Shown: one piece after another, positions 23,590-30,606 of the stretch
Position numbering within the stretch: position 1 is the stretch's first letter
How the letters are laid out: every line of letters begins with the position of its first letter
Source of the DNA: an uncultured Prevotella sp.
Lineage (GTDB): Bacteria > Bacteroidota > Bacteroidia > Bacteroidales > Bacteroidaceae
NCBI GenBank assembly: GCA_934256705.1
Contig: CAKQPF010000043.1
Location: 1-30,606 of the forward strand
Direction: 5' to 3'
DNA length: 30,606 nt
Translations under genes and position numbers: made by a program
Notes under the pieces: model-generated
What the model saw: the letters and a program-made list of their open reading frames with translations, nothing else
Database searches by the model: none
Told to the model about the DNA's origin: nothing

Positions 23590-24573
23590 TTAGAATTTGC
23601 CGAGGATGCGGTCCATCACCCAGTTTACAGGTGTGGCGGAAATACTTGTGCATTTGCAGTTGTCATTCCCCTGCAATGTTTCTATGACAGACTTTATGAG
23701 CGGTTTCTGGACATATTGCGGGTTTGGCACGTTGATAAGTTCTTTTCCAGAAGAAGTAATCAGTTCGATAGGCTGATAGTCAAAGACAGAGAAAGACACC
23801 ATGCCCTTGTCGCCAATTATCTCGATGCGGTCCTCACGTGCAGAATCATGCCCCACGAAGCACCACGAGCCGCTTCCCGGCAGTCCGTTTTCAAATCTGA
23901 AGCAGGCGCTCACCGTGTCTTCTGCGGAATAGAGCCCTCCCCTATTGCTGCTGTAGCCTTCAGCGTGGGTGATGACACCGAAGATATTCTGGAGCAAGTC
24001 AAGCTGGTGAGGCGCAAGGTCATAGAAATATCCACCTCCTGCTATGTCCGGCTGGAGGCGCCACGGGCGGTCTTCCGGCTTGTTGTAATCGAGCTGACGT
24101 GGAGGACAGGAGAATCGTATCTGCACATTGATGGCTTTTCCGATTTTTCCGGACTCCACCACATTCTTCACCTCCTTGAAATAAGGAAGGTAACGACGAT
24201 AATAAGCCACGTAGCAAGGCACTCCCGTCACCTGGCTGACATGGTTTACGCGGGCGCAGTCATCATAAGATGCGGCGAGCGGCTTTTCCACATAGCAAGG
24301 TTTGCCGGCATGCATGGCCATGATGGCATAGGTGGCATGGCTGGAAGGCGGTGTAGCGATATAGACGGCGTTCACCTCCGGGTCATCCACCAATGCCTGG
24401 GCATCGGTAAACCACTTGGGAATACCATGTCTCTGGGCATACGAACGTGTCTTGTCCGCATTTCTGCCCATCACAGCTACAACGCGTGAGCCCGACACTT
24501 CATTGAATGCCGGGCCACTTTTCTTCTCTGTCACCTCACCGCAACCGATGAAGCCCCAGTTTATCTGTTTCAT
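23590..24573 (-). CDS. Gfo/Idh/MocA family NAD(P)-dependent oxidoreductase
   Basis: Members oxidise or reduce sugars, inositol or related alcohols with NAD(P). The 327 residues show an N-terminal dinucleotide fold beginning INWGFIGCGEV, the family EKP motif in CYVEKPLAAS, and the active-site region GGGYFYDLAPHQLD, where the Asp and His align with the family's catalytic residues. No substrate can be assigned from the sequence or neighbours. A MITE-like element sits immediately upstream between this gene and the ompH-like gene, so any promoter may lie within it. Confidence 0.9.
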   Translation of the reverse strand: MKQINWGFIGCGEVTEKKSGPAFNEVSGSRVVAVMGRNADKTRSYAQRHGIPKWFTDAQALVDDPEVNAVYIATPPSSHATYAIMAMHAGKPCYVEKPLAASYDDCARVNHVSQVTGVPCYVAYYRRYLPYFKEVKNVVESGKIGKAINVQIRFSCPPRQLDYNKPEDRPWRLQPDIAGGGYFYDLAPHQLDLLQNIFGVITHAEGYSSNRGGLYSAEDTVSACFRFENGLPGSGSWCFVGHDSAREDRIEIIGDKGMVSFSVFDYQPIELITSSGKELINVPNPQYVQKPLIKSVIETLQGNDNCKCTSISATPVNWVMDRILGKF

Positions 24574-24580
24574 CTTTTAT

Positions 24581-24775
24581 GGGTGGTTCTATAAATTAGC
24601 TTTGTTATCTTTCGGACTCTTTTCGGCTCAAAGCGCAAGTTCGTTCAGTCGTTATGCACCGCATAACTCCTTCGCTCACTTACACTTCAATCTCGAAAAT
24701 AGCCTCGAAAGATAACAAAACGTCATTATTCTAATTAAGTTCTATCTGACGGTGGTAATTTATAGAGAACCACCC
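24581..24775. repeat. 195 bp palindromic (MITE-like) element abutting the ompH-like stop codon
   Basis: Terminal inverted arms GGGTGGTTCTATAAATTA (24581-24598) and their complement at 24756-24775 differ by a 2-base insertion. Further in, CTTTGTTATCTTTCG pairs almost perfectly with a segment near 24704-24719, and the centre is GTTATGC-ACC-GCATAAC. TTAT lies directly outside both ends, a likely 4-base target duplication. The right end abuts the TAA stop of the ompH-like gene. Its centre resembles that of the element at 13238-13430. Confidence 0.8.
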
Positions 24776-25399
24776 TTATTTCTTTTCCTCTTTCTTCTCA
24801 GTGGCCTTGCTCATGTTGGCAGGCTTCTTGTATGCCTTGTTCAGTCCGGCAATCACCTGCTTGGTGATGTCATGTACCTTGTCAGCATAGAGGATGTTGT
24901 CGCCTGCCTTGGAGAGGATAAGAGAGAATTTCTTGTCCTTGTTGTAAGCGTTGAGGAAATTCTGTATAGAATCATGGAGAGCAGTATTGAACTTTTCATT
25001 CTCAGCCTGCAGTTCACTTCCGAGACGCTGCTGGAGAGCTTCGAGGTCAGCCTGCTGCTTCTGAAGACCAGCCTGGATCTGGCGAGCCTGCTGCTCCGTG
25101 TAAGCGTTCTGCTGAAGCTTCTGCTGGAAATTAGCGGCAGCAGCCTGGAGAGATCCAGCCTTCTGCTGGAGAGTGTTCTGCACGTTCTGGCTCTTCTTCT
25201 GGAGAATGATGCTGTAATCCTTGCAGAACTGGTACTGGCTCATGATGGAATCCACCTCTACGTAAGCGATCTTGAGCTCTGTAGGATTAGTCTGCGCAGC
25301 CACTGGCTCTGCATCCTGCTTAGGGCTGTTGTCACATGAGGTCATTACTACGGCGAATGCTGCTACAGCAAAAGCCGAAAAAAGGTTCTTCTTGTTCAT
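24776..25399 (-). CDS. OmpH/Skp-like periplasmic chaperone, lipoprotein form
   Basis: Skp-type proteins bind unfolded outer-membrane proteins in the periplasm. From ATG 25399 this 207-residue protein has a lipoprotein signal with lipobox VMTSC (Cys22), a linker, and then a long Gln/Ala/Lys/Glu-rich segment that is probably the coiled-coil tentacles. The last residues are highly charged (KKEEKK). Classic Skp is secreted and soluble; lipidation would tether it, probably to the outer membrane. Longer frames starting at 25420 or 25441 lack a sensible signal. The family assignment rests on architecture and the IAYVEVDSI strand, so it is good but not certain. Confidence 0.82.
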   Translation of the reverse strand: MNKKNLFSAFAVAAFAVVMTSCDNSPKQDAEPVAAQTNPTELKIAYVEVDSIMSQYQFCKDYSIILQKKSQNVQNTLQQKAGSLQAAAANFQQKLQQNAYTEQQARQIQAGLQKQQADLEALQQRLGSELQAENEKFNTALHDSIQNFLNAYNKDKKFSLILSKAGDNILYADKVHDITKQVIAGLNKAYKKPANMSKATEKKEEKK

Positions 25400-25447
25400 T
25401 GGTCTATAATGTTTTTTCATTCTTATTGCATTTATTAACATCTTTCG

Positions 25448-25480
25448 TTTGGCAGTTTAGCTATAAAAGCATTAACTTTG
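25448..25480 (+). promoter_or_regulatory. Probable pepD promoter
   Basis: TTTG at 25448-25451 and TAACTTTG at 25473-25480 are separated by 21 bases, slightly longer than the usual 19. The pepD ATG is 141 bases downstream, so the leader would be long. Confidence 0.5.
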
Positions 25481-25574
25481 CATCACGATTCCGATGTTAC
25501 CATTCTTATCATGTAATCATTGCTGATGACAGGCTGATAGAGACGCTGTCAGGACGCATGACACATATTGGGTG

Positions 25575-25582
25575 CAAAGGTA
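25575..25582 (-). promoter_or_regulatory. Probable ompH-like promoter -7 element
   Basis: The minus strand reads TACCTTTG, in the context GGTGCAAAGGTA on the plus strand. It lies ~175 bases before the ompH-like start and faces the plus-strand promoter at 25448-25480, so the two 5' leaders would overlap. Confidence 0.45.
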
Positions 25583-25621
25583 ATAAAAAGATTTGATAAT
25601 CTAATCTAAAACATTATAAAT

Positions 25622-27070
25622 ATGAATAAAAAAGACTTAAAACCTGCAAGTGTATTTGAACAGTTTGCACTAATCAATGCCATTCCACGTCCATCCAAGC
25701 GCGAGGAGAAGATAATTGCTTACCTCAAGGAGTTTGGTGAGAGCCGTGGTCTTGAGACACTCGTGGATGAAACCGGCAATGTTCTCATCCGTAAAAATGC
25801 GACCCCTGGATACGAAGACCGTGACACTATAATTCTCCAGAGCCACATGGACATGGTGTGCGAGAAGCTTCCTGAGTGCAACATAGACTTTGACAATGAC
25901 CCTATCGAGACATACATCGACGGCGAATGGCTCCGCGCCAAAGGCACTACCCTCGGTGCTGACGACGGCATCGGCATCGCTATGGAGCTTGCTCTGCTTG
26001 ACTCCAACGACATAGAACACGGACCAATCGAGTGCGTTTTCACACGCGATGAAGAGACAGGTCTCACTGGCGCTGAAGGCTTGAAGGCTGGATTCATGAC
26101 CGGCAAGATGCTCATCAACCTCGACTCTGAGGATGAAGGTCAGATTTTCGTTTCATGTGCAGGCGGCAAGCGCACACAGGCCATCTTCCGTCCGAAATAC
26201 CAGGATGAGACAGAAGGTCTCTTCTTCCTCAAGATCGGCGTGAAGCAGCTCACCGGCGGTCACTCCGGTGACGACATCAACAAGAAGCGCGCGAACTCAG
26301 TAAAACTCCTTTCCCGCTTCATCTATCTCATGTCCGAGAAGGGCAAGGTTCTGCTCGGCAATCTCAATGCGGGCGGTCTGCACAATGCCATTCCACGTGA
26401 CGGAGAGATGATCATCGCCGTTCCTGCAGCCGAGAAGGAGAATGTACGCGCTGCATTCAATGTCTTTGCCAGCGAAGTGGAAGAGGAATACCACGTTACC
26501 GAGCCTAACATCAAGATGTATATGGAGTCTGCAGAGGCAGAAAAGGTCATCTGCGAGGAAGACAGCCGCAAGATTATCCTTGCCCTCCAGGGTGTGGACA
26601 ACGGCGTTCTCTCCATGTGCCAGGACAAGGCTATCGAATGGCTCGTGGAAACATCAAGTAACCTTGCAAGCGTGAAGACCCAGGAAGATGGCAGCGTCCT
26701 CGTGACCACCTCACAGCGAAGCAACGTGATGTCTGCGCTCGACAATATGTGCAACACCGTCCGTGCCGTGTTCCAGCTTGCCGGTGCTGAGGTAGATACA
26801 GGCGAAGGATATCCTGCATGGAAGATGAATCCTGACAGCAAACTGACCAAGATGGTAGTGGAAACCTACAAGGAACTCTTCGGCAAGGAGCCTCAGGTAC
26901 TGGGAATCCACGCCGGTCTCGAATGCGGTCTCTTCGCAGAGCGTTATCCTGAGCTCGACATGGTGAGCATGGGCCCTACACTCCGCGGTGTTCACTCTCC
27001 TGACGAGCGTCTCCTTATCCCTACAGTTGATATGGTTTGGCGTCACCTTCTCGCTATCCTCAAGAAATAA
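25622..27070 (+). CDS. pepD: Aminoacyl-histidine dipeptidase (PepD, M20 family)
   Basis: PepD hydrolyses dipeptides such as carnosine-type Xaa-His in the cytoplasm using a dinuclear zinc site. The 482-residue length matches E. coli PepD. Metal and catalytic motifs are SHMDMVC (His75, Asp77), LGADDGIGIAM (Asp114) and TRDEETGLTG (Glu144/Glu145), with HAGLECGLF near the C-terminus. The stop TAA overlaps the ATG of the next gene by one base, so the two are coupled. The leader is A-rich without a strong Shine-Dalgarno, which is usual for this group. Confidence 0.95.
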   Translation: MNKKDLKPASVFEQFALINAIPRPSKREEKIIAYLKEFGESRGLETLVDETGNVLIRKNATPGYEDRDTIILQSHMDMVCEKLPECNIDFDNDPIETYIDGEWLRAKGTTLGADDGIGIAMELALLDSNDIEHGPIECVFTRDEETGLTGAEGLKAGFMTGKMLINLDSEDEGQIFVSCAGGKRTQAIFRPKYQDETEGLFFLKIGVKQLTGGHSGDDINKKRANSVKLLSRFIYLMSEKGKVLLGNLNAGGLHNAIPRDGEMIIAVPAAEKENVRAAFNVFASEVEEEYHVTEPNIKMYMESAEAEKVICEEDSRKIILALQGVDNGVLSMCQDKAIEWLVETSSNLASVKTQEDGSVLVTTSQRSNVMSALDNMCNTVRAVFQLAGAEVDTGEGYPAWKMNPDSKLTKMVVETYKELFGKEPQVLGIHAGLECGLFAERYPELDMVSMGPTLRGVHSPDERLLIPTVDMVWRHLLAILKK

Positions 27071-27435
27071 TGAGAAAGATACTGTTCTCCATATTATCCA
27101 TGATGGTGGGCTTCGCCTCATGCAGCGGCGTGCCTGACAATGCAGCACGGCGCTACATTGAGGAAAACATCAAGTCGGGAAGCGTCAATTTCCTGACGGC
27201 TACGGAATTGGATTCCACAAGCCGCATCTCACCTGAGACGATGAAGGAACTGCGCAGCAGGTTCGCAAAGACTGGGAATCTCAAAGCCGTCTTCCCAAAT
27301 GAATGCCCCAAGATGCTTTATTACACGATGATACGTTACACCGTAACACATGACAACGGCAGCGTGGACACATTGCTCCAGACCGTCTATATGGACAAAG
27401 ATCAGACCACTGTCTATGGAATAAAGAATAACTGA
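27070..27435 (+). CDS. Small lipoprotein of unknown function
   Basis: The 121-residue protein begins with a typical lipoprotein signal ending in GFASC (Cys18). The remainder is soluble and mixed alpha/beta-like, with no motif I recognise. Its ATG shares one base with the pepD stop (TAATG), implying translational coupling. An upstream in-frame ATG at 27037 lies inside pepD and destroys the signal-peptide start, so 27070 was chosen. The C-terminus, DQTTVYGIKNN, is followed by a hairpin. Confidence 0.8.
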   Translation: MRKILFSILSMMVGFASCSGVPDNAARRYIEENIKSGSVNFLTATELDSTSRISPETMKELRSRFAKTGNLKAVFPNECPKMLYYTMIRYTVTHDNGSVDTLLQTVYMDKDQTTVYGIKNN

Positions 27436-27450
27436 CAAACAGAAATCGAA

Positions 27451-27481
27451 GTTCCCTGTTCCGCAATGCGGAGCAGGGAAC
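27451..27481 (+). terminator. Hairpin after the lipoprotein gene
   Basis: GTTCCCTG...TCCGCA pairs with TGCGGA...CAGGGAAC, broken by one T:G pair, with a minimal loop. There is no clear T-run afterwards, so it may be a processing site or a Rho-linked stop rather than a classic terminator. Confidence 0.5.
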
Positions 27482-27571
27482 TTGCGTTTCAGCAGAGCTG
27501 TTCGTGTTTCCTATGATAAACCGTATGATTCCTCAAATGGCAACTACCCAACTTTCGCTGGCAGAAAAAAA

Positions 27572-27597
27572 CCTCAGTCCCCACGGTCGTGGGGAAG
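27572..27597 (+). repeat. CCCCAC/GTGGGG hairpin, copy 2
   Basis: CCTCAGTCCCCAC, the loop GGTC, and GTGGGGAAG repeat the motif at 9738-9764 (reverse orientation there). It lies in the 3' region of the lipoprotein gene. Confidence 0.6.
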
Positions 27598-27760
27598 CTA
27601 AAAACATCAATATAGAAAAATAAATAAAAAACAGATAAAAATATATTTGTTTATTTTTTTTGCTGATATTTTATTGTTGATTATCAGCTTGGTAAGATAC
27701 CCGCGAAACTTCAGACAATTATCCGTGAACATTCGGATAATTCCTTTCACAAATAAAGAA
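27598..27760. other. AT-rich intergenic sequence with short inverted repeats
   Basis: A 7-bp pair GCTGATA/TATCAGC (27662-27668 and 27682-27688) and a perfect 9-bp pair AATTATCCG/CGGATAATT (27717-27742, 8-base loop) are visible. No ORF is convincing; a minus-strand frame at 27607-27822 is AT-driven and runs through the lysR terminator. Confidence 0.5.
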
Positions 27761-27801
27761 AGGAGAAAACGAGAGCTATGGAATAGCCATCGGATTCTCC
27801 T
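27761..27801 (-). terminator. Rho-independent terminator after the LysR gene
   Basis: On the minus strand AGGAGAA pairs with TTCTCCT, with inner pairs CGA/TCG and GCTAT/ATAGC, followed by a TTTCTTTATTT run. It lies 22 bases after the stop codon. Confidence 0.7.
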
Positions 27802-27822
27802 CATTATGGATGGATAGAACAA

Positions 27823-28713
27823 TTATTCCATTCCGTGAAATGATATGTATTCCTTCAGCAATCTTACGAGTTGCTTCATCGAATGCTTGCAATAAGCATT
27901 TTTCAATGTGTGAAGGCAACCTATCATCTCGCAATTCTTTTCATCGAGCGGCACTGCGCAAAGCTCTGGAAACGTGCTGACTGACGTACAGGAAAGTATC
28001 GTCAGCATCTTGCTGTCACGCACCAGACGCAATATAGGAGTCGCGATATTGAGTTCCACTCGCATATTCAGTCTCTCATCACTGTCAGCAAAGACCCTCT
28101 CAAGGACGTTGCGCGCCTGTAATCCCCTGGCAGGCAACGCAAAACTGTATTTGCTTACATCCTTCAGTTTAAGCGATTTCCGCTTGGCAAGAGAGTTGTC
28201 ACGACGCATTACCACTCCGAGCCGGTCGTGAAAGAGAACGTCTGAATCCACCTGCTTCGGCTGTTTCAGCGGCATATAGGAGAGAACGCCATCCAGCTCA
28301 TGATGCTGAAGCATAAGCAGAAGTTCCTCCATACGCTTGTATGTGATTTCTATATTTACGTTAGGGTACAGTTTGCAGAAATCCCTTATCACTTCAGTGG
28401 TCATCAGCGAGAACGAATGAGTGACTCCTATGCGCAGCACTCCGCTCTTCAACTGCTTGAGATCCATGATATGCGCCTTGCATTCGTCAGCCATATTGAT
28501 GGTCTTGCGGGCGTATTCCTGCATCACTTCTCCCGCCTCCGTCAGATGCACGCTGTGGCTGTTGCGGTCAAACAGCGGAACGCCCAGTTCGTCCTCCAGT
28601 TGCTTTATGTTTTGCGTGAAAGCACTCTGAGTCATAAACAGCAATCGTGCCGCTTCTGCAAAATTAAGCGTTTCCGCTGCTTTGAGAAATATATTCAGTT
28701 GTCTTATCTCCAT
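27823..28713 (-). CDS. LysR-family transcriptional regulator
   Basis: The 296-residue protein has the LysR winged-helix domain at residues 1-60: LNIFLKAAETLNFAEAARLL, then MTQSAFTQNIKQLEDELGV and the RNSHSVHLTEAGE wing. An effector-binding domain follows, including a helix with GVLRIGVTHS. No ligand can be predicted. It is 50 bases downstream of the DUF3815 gene in the same direction, so it may be the last gene of that operon and could control it. Confidence 0.92.
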   Translation of the reverse strand: MEIRQLNIFLKAAETLNFAEAARLLFMTQSAFTQNIKQLEDELGVPLFDRNSHSVHLTEAGEVMQEYARKTINMADECKAHIMDLKQLKSGVLRIGVTHSFSLMTTEVIRDFCKLYPNVNIEITYKRMEELLLMLQHHELDGVLSYMPLKQPKQVDSDVLFHDRLGVVMRRDNSLAKRKSLKLKDVSKYSFALPARGLQARNVLERVFADSDERLNMRVELNIATPILRLVRDSKMLTILSCTSVSTFPELCAVPLDEKNCEMIGCLHTLKNAYCKHSMKQLVRLLKEYISFHGME

Positions 28714-28763
28714 GAAATCTATCAGATTGAGCCATCATGACTATCCTTTCCGGACATTCATCT

Positions 28764-29231
28764 TCAGCCCTTATTGTTTCTTTGCATTACTTGTATTGAG
28801 ATTGTCAGCCCAAGTACCATGAGCACGATGATGATGGAGCAAATCATTCCGTTCCACCAGAAGAGATAAAAGGCATGATTGAACAGGGCATCATCCTTGC
28901 AAGTGATGCACATGAGCAATCCTTCTACCGCCCTGTAAGCGTACATTCCCGGAATCATAGGCAGGAGAGCCGGGTAAGCGAGCGCCTCTGTCGGCACTCT
29001 CCAGAAATGTCCTGCCTTCGGAGCGGTCACGCCGATCACGATGGATGCGATGAAAGCCGCAGGAATGATGTTCCATCCCATGATGTTCATCAGAAAGTAA
29101 CGTGTAGCATGTCCCATTGCCGCGAGCAATGCGCATCCCTTGAATGATCTTATTGGTACATTACTAATGCTTCCGAATCCGATGGCAGCGATTGCCGCAA
29201 AGAATCCGTCGAGCAATAAATCTATCAACAT
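28764..29231 (-). CDS. ThrE-family exporter, DUF3815 half (YjjB-like)
   Basis: This 155-residue protein is almost all hydrophobic, with about four to five membrane segments, including a PMIPGMYAYRAVEG-type turn typical of the DUF3815 half. It pairs with the DUF1212 half encoded just upstream, as in E. coli YjjP/YjjB; in fused ThrE both lie in one chain. The pair exports threonine/serine in Corynebacterium and succinate in E. coli, so the cargo cannot be fixed from sequence. The gap to the DUF1212 gene is 12 bases, which implies coupling. Confidence 0.87.
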   Translation of the reverse strand: MLIDLLLDGFFAAIAAIGFGSISNVPIRSFKGCALLAAMGHATRYFLMNIMGWNIIPAAFIASIVIGVTAPKAGHFWRVPTEALAYPALLPMIPGMYAYRAVEGLLMCITCKDDALFNHAFYLFWWNGMICSIIIVLMVLGLTISIQVMQRNNKG

Positions 29232-29243
29232 AACGAGTTCTTT

Positions 29244-30002
29244 CTAAAAATATTGTATGTTCATGAGTAATATTCCCAGCGAAAGACCTATTCCGAGACA
29301 GGTCGTGATCACGCAGGCATTTATAAATCGGCTCATGCAGCAAAGCAGATGACCATGAATAAGGTCGCTGACCGAATTGATGTAAGGGATGCCGGGAATG
29401 AGATAAAGGACACTGGTGCCGAGAGCCACGTCAGGCGTGGAAGTGATGTTGAATATGAATCCGCACGAAGCAATAACGGACGAAGAGCAGGCGGCCACGA
29501 GAATAGCGAGCCTCATATCCCAATGCCATGAACCGTGAAGAGCATTCTTGAGCCAGAATCCATTGACCGTGGCGATGAAGACGATGAGCATGGCTAGCCC
29601 ATCTCCTTCAAACAGACGGCAGAACGAAGCGTTGGCGAGACCTGTCAGAATGGTTACCAGAACCGGATTGAGACGCTTCGAACTGCTGATGCGCTCGAAT
29701 TCCTTTTCTGCATCTTCCAGACTTGTTCCGCGGTCGCGGATGTCCCATGAGAGGCGTGTCAGACTTGATATGAAATAGAAATTGAAACCAATAGCTGGGA
29801 TTTTCTCGTTCACCGTGTAAGTCTGGTCCGAGTCTATCTGCCTTACCGTCATCATGATAGAGCGTGGCAGGATGGTAAGGTCCACATCATAGCCGAAGCT
29901 CTTTGCCATACGATAGACCGTCTTCTCGCATCTTGCCGAGGTACTGCCAGCCGCAAGTATCACCGCTGCGTAACGGGATAGAAACTTAGCAGTAGCATTC
30001 AT
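29244..30002 (-). CDS. ThrE-family exporter, DUF1212 half (YjjP-like)
   Basis: The 252-residue protein has the DUF1212 N-terminal amphipathic motif LAAGSTSARCEKTVYRMAKSFG in outline, then several membrane segments, and the conserved LIPGIPYINSVSDLIHGH turn near residues 200-218. It is the partner of the DUF3815 protein. Its start overlaps the preceding 78-aa gene by 17 bases, so the three genes are likely one operon. Substrate is probably a small acid or amino acid; succinate is plausible in a succinate-producing Bacteroidales. Confidence 0.9.
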   Translation of the reverse strand: MNATAKFLSRYAAVILAAGSTSARCEKTVYRMAKSFGYDVDLTILPRSIMMTVRQIDSDQTYTVNEKIPAIGFNFYFISSLTRLSWDIRDRGTSLEDAEKEFERISSSKRLNPVLVTILTGLANASFCRLFEGDGLAMLIVFIATVNGFWLKNALHGSWHWDMRLAILVAACSSSVIASCGFIFNITSTPDVALGTSVLYLIPGIPYINSVSDLIHGHLLCCMSRFINACVITTCLGIGLSLGILLMNIQYF

Positions 30003-30222
30003 CTGTATAATCCTTGAGAATCATTCTGTCCTTGTTATTGTCCACGTCATCATTAAGATATACCGTGTCGTCATAAGCAAACTCACAATCATCTCCCTTG
30101 AAGGAAATCAAATGATGCTTTCTGATGAAAAGGTTTGTCTTTCTCCAGGCTTTCCAACCAAATGTCACCAAGACAGGAAGCACTATCGCGCTTGCTATCA
30201 TAATAATCTTAAAATACTCCAT
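29986..30222 (-). CDS. Small single-pass membrane protein (unknown function)
   Basis: The 78-residue protein has one membrane segment at about 4-23 and a soluble Asp-rich tail ending in DECYC. I do not recognise the family. It overlaps the DUF1212 gene by 17 bases and is first in the operon, behind the promoter-like site at 30281. It could be an accessory subunit or a small unrelated envelope protein; the overlap is the best reason to call it a gene. Confidence 0.65.
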   Translation of the reverse strand: MEYFKIIMIASAIVLPVLVTFGWKAWRKTNLFIRKHHLISFKGDDCEFAYDDTVYLNDDVDNNKDRMILKDYTDECYC

Positions 30223-30280
30223 ATTGTTTTATCCATTTATTTGTTAATTATCCATTTGCTCTTCCTTCTGAAAAGCGATG

Positions 30281-30288
30281 CAAAATTA
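30281..30288 (-). promoter_or_regulatory. Probable promoter -7 element of the exporter operon
   Basis: The minus strand reads TAATTTTG, matching TAnnTTTG. A CTTG-type -33 candidate lies 20 bases further upstream (30309-30312). The leader to the 78-aa gene is about 59 bases. Confidence 0.5.
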
Positions 30289-30532
30289 CTCATATTTCGC
30301 ATTTTTGTCAAGTTGGGGAATTTCAAATTCGTGAATGTTGCATTTGTTTTTTCTTAATGCCGGAATTGCGATTCTCAGCCTTTTGAATTATATATGCGCA
30401 TGCGTTCTATGTTATTTTTTAATCAAGGGGAAAAGCATAAAAAACACACGCAAATAGAAACAGGCGTAAACCATTTTCCCAATTTCGCTTACATTCTGCA
30501 AATCAGCCACCTCGCGAGAATCGAATAAAAAC
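30289..30532. other. Intergenic sequence before the right terminal repeat
   Basis: About 245 AT-rich bases between the exporter promoter and the right terminal repeat. No ORF, hairpin with a T-run or known repeat was seen here. Confidence 0.5.
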
Positions 30533-30602
30533 GGCGCACCCGACAAACCCTGTGGGGGGCTGTGCAGATGCTAACCCAAAAACATGTTGCCAAACGATAC
30601 AT
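30533..30602 (-). repeat. Right copy of the terminal inverted repeat
   Basis: The reverse complement of the sequence at 6-73, with a 2-base insertion and two substitutions. In this copy a frame from the ATG on the minus strand stays open for 25 codons, while in the left copy it is broken by the indel. It ends 4 bases from the window edge. Confidence 0.85.
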
Positions 30603-30606
30603 AATT

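Noticed and set aside
27607..27822. Minus-strand ORF of 71 codons next to lysR
   Set aside because: AT-rich, no family, and its frame crosses a terminator hairpin.

Overview
The window looks like a chromosomal segment from a Bacteroidales bacterium, most likely Prevotella or a close relative. The protein families are typical of that group (DUF4421, DUF1460, split ThrE pair, gluQ, PepD). Promoters fit the Bacteroidetes pattern TTTG-N19-TAnnTTTG rather than the E. coli -35/-10, and few genes have a strong Shine-Dalgarno. No rRNA, tRNA, CRISPR array, transposase, phage or plasmid gene was recognised. The two ends of the window are inverted copies of the same ~68-70 bp sequence, so the window may be a contig that stops at a dispersed repeat.

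Layout: 1-1350 is a gene-free, repeat-rich stretch, followed by a small Cys-containing membrane protein. Next come pyrK-pyrD (minus strand), gluQ, a ThiE/TenI-like gene, prs and a UvrA-family gene (plus strand), and a class A penicillin-binding protein (minus). Then follow pyrB and pyrI (plus, separated by a ~193 bp palindromic element), and grpE-dnaJ, folC and comEC (minus). An 845 bp repeat-rich gap separates grpE from an ABC-F ATPase. Beyond it are a DUF1460 protein, a DUF4421 protein, a Gfo/Idh/MocA oxidoreductase and an OmpH/Skp-like lipoprotein (all minus). pepD and a small lipoprotein are on the plus strand. The right end holds a minus-strand group: a 78-aa membrane protein, two ThrE halves and a LysR regulator.

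Functionally, five genes belong to or feed pyrimidine synthesis: pyrB/pyrI (aspartate transcarbamoylase catalytic and regulatory subunits), pyrD/pyrK (NAD-linked dihydroorotate dehydrogenase) and prs (PRPP). grpE-dnaJ is a chaperone operon with a striking sigma-54-like promoter sequence. The other genes are mostly envelope and housekeeping functions.

I found no convincing new multi-gene system. The most unusual content is (1) several families of palindromic intergenic elements that sit at or within a few bases of stop codons, including hairpins built from ~8-bp GTTGTTTN units, and (2) an ABC-F ATPase in which one of the two composite ATP sites appears to have lost its catalytic residues.
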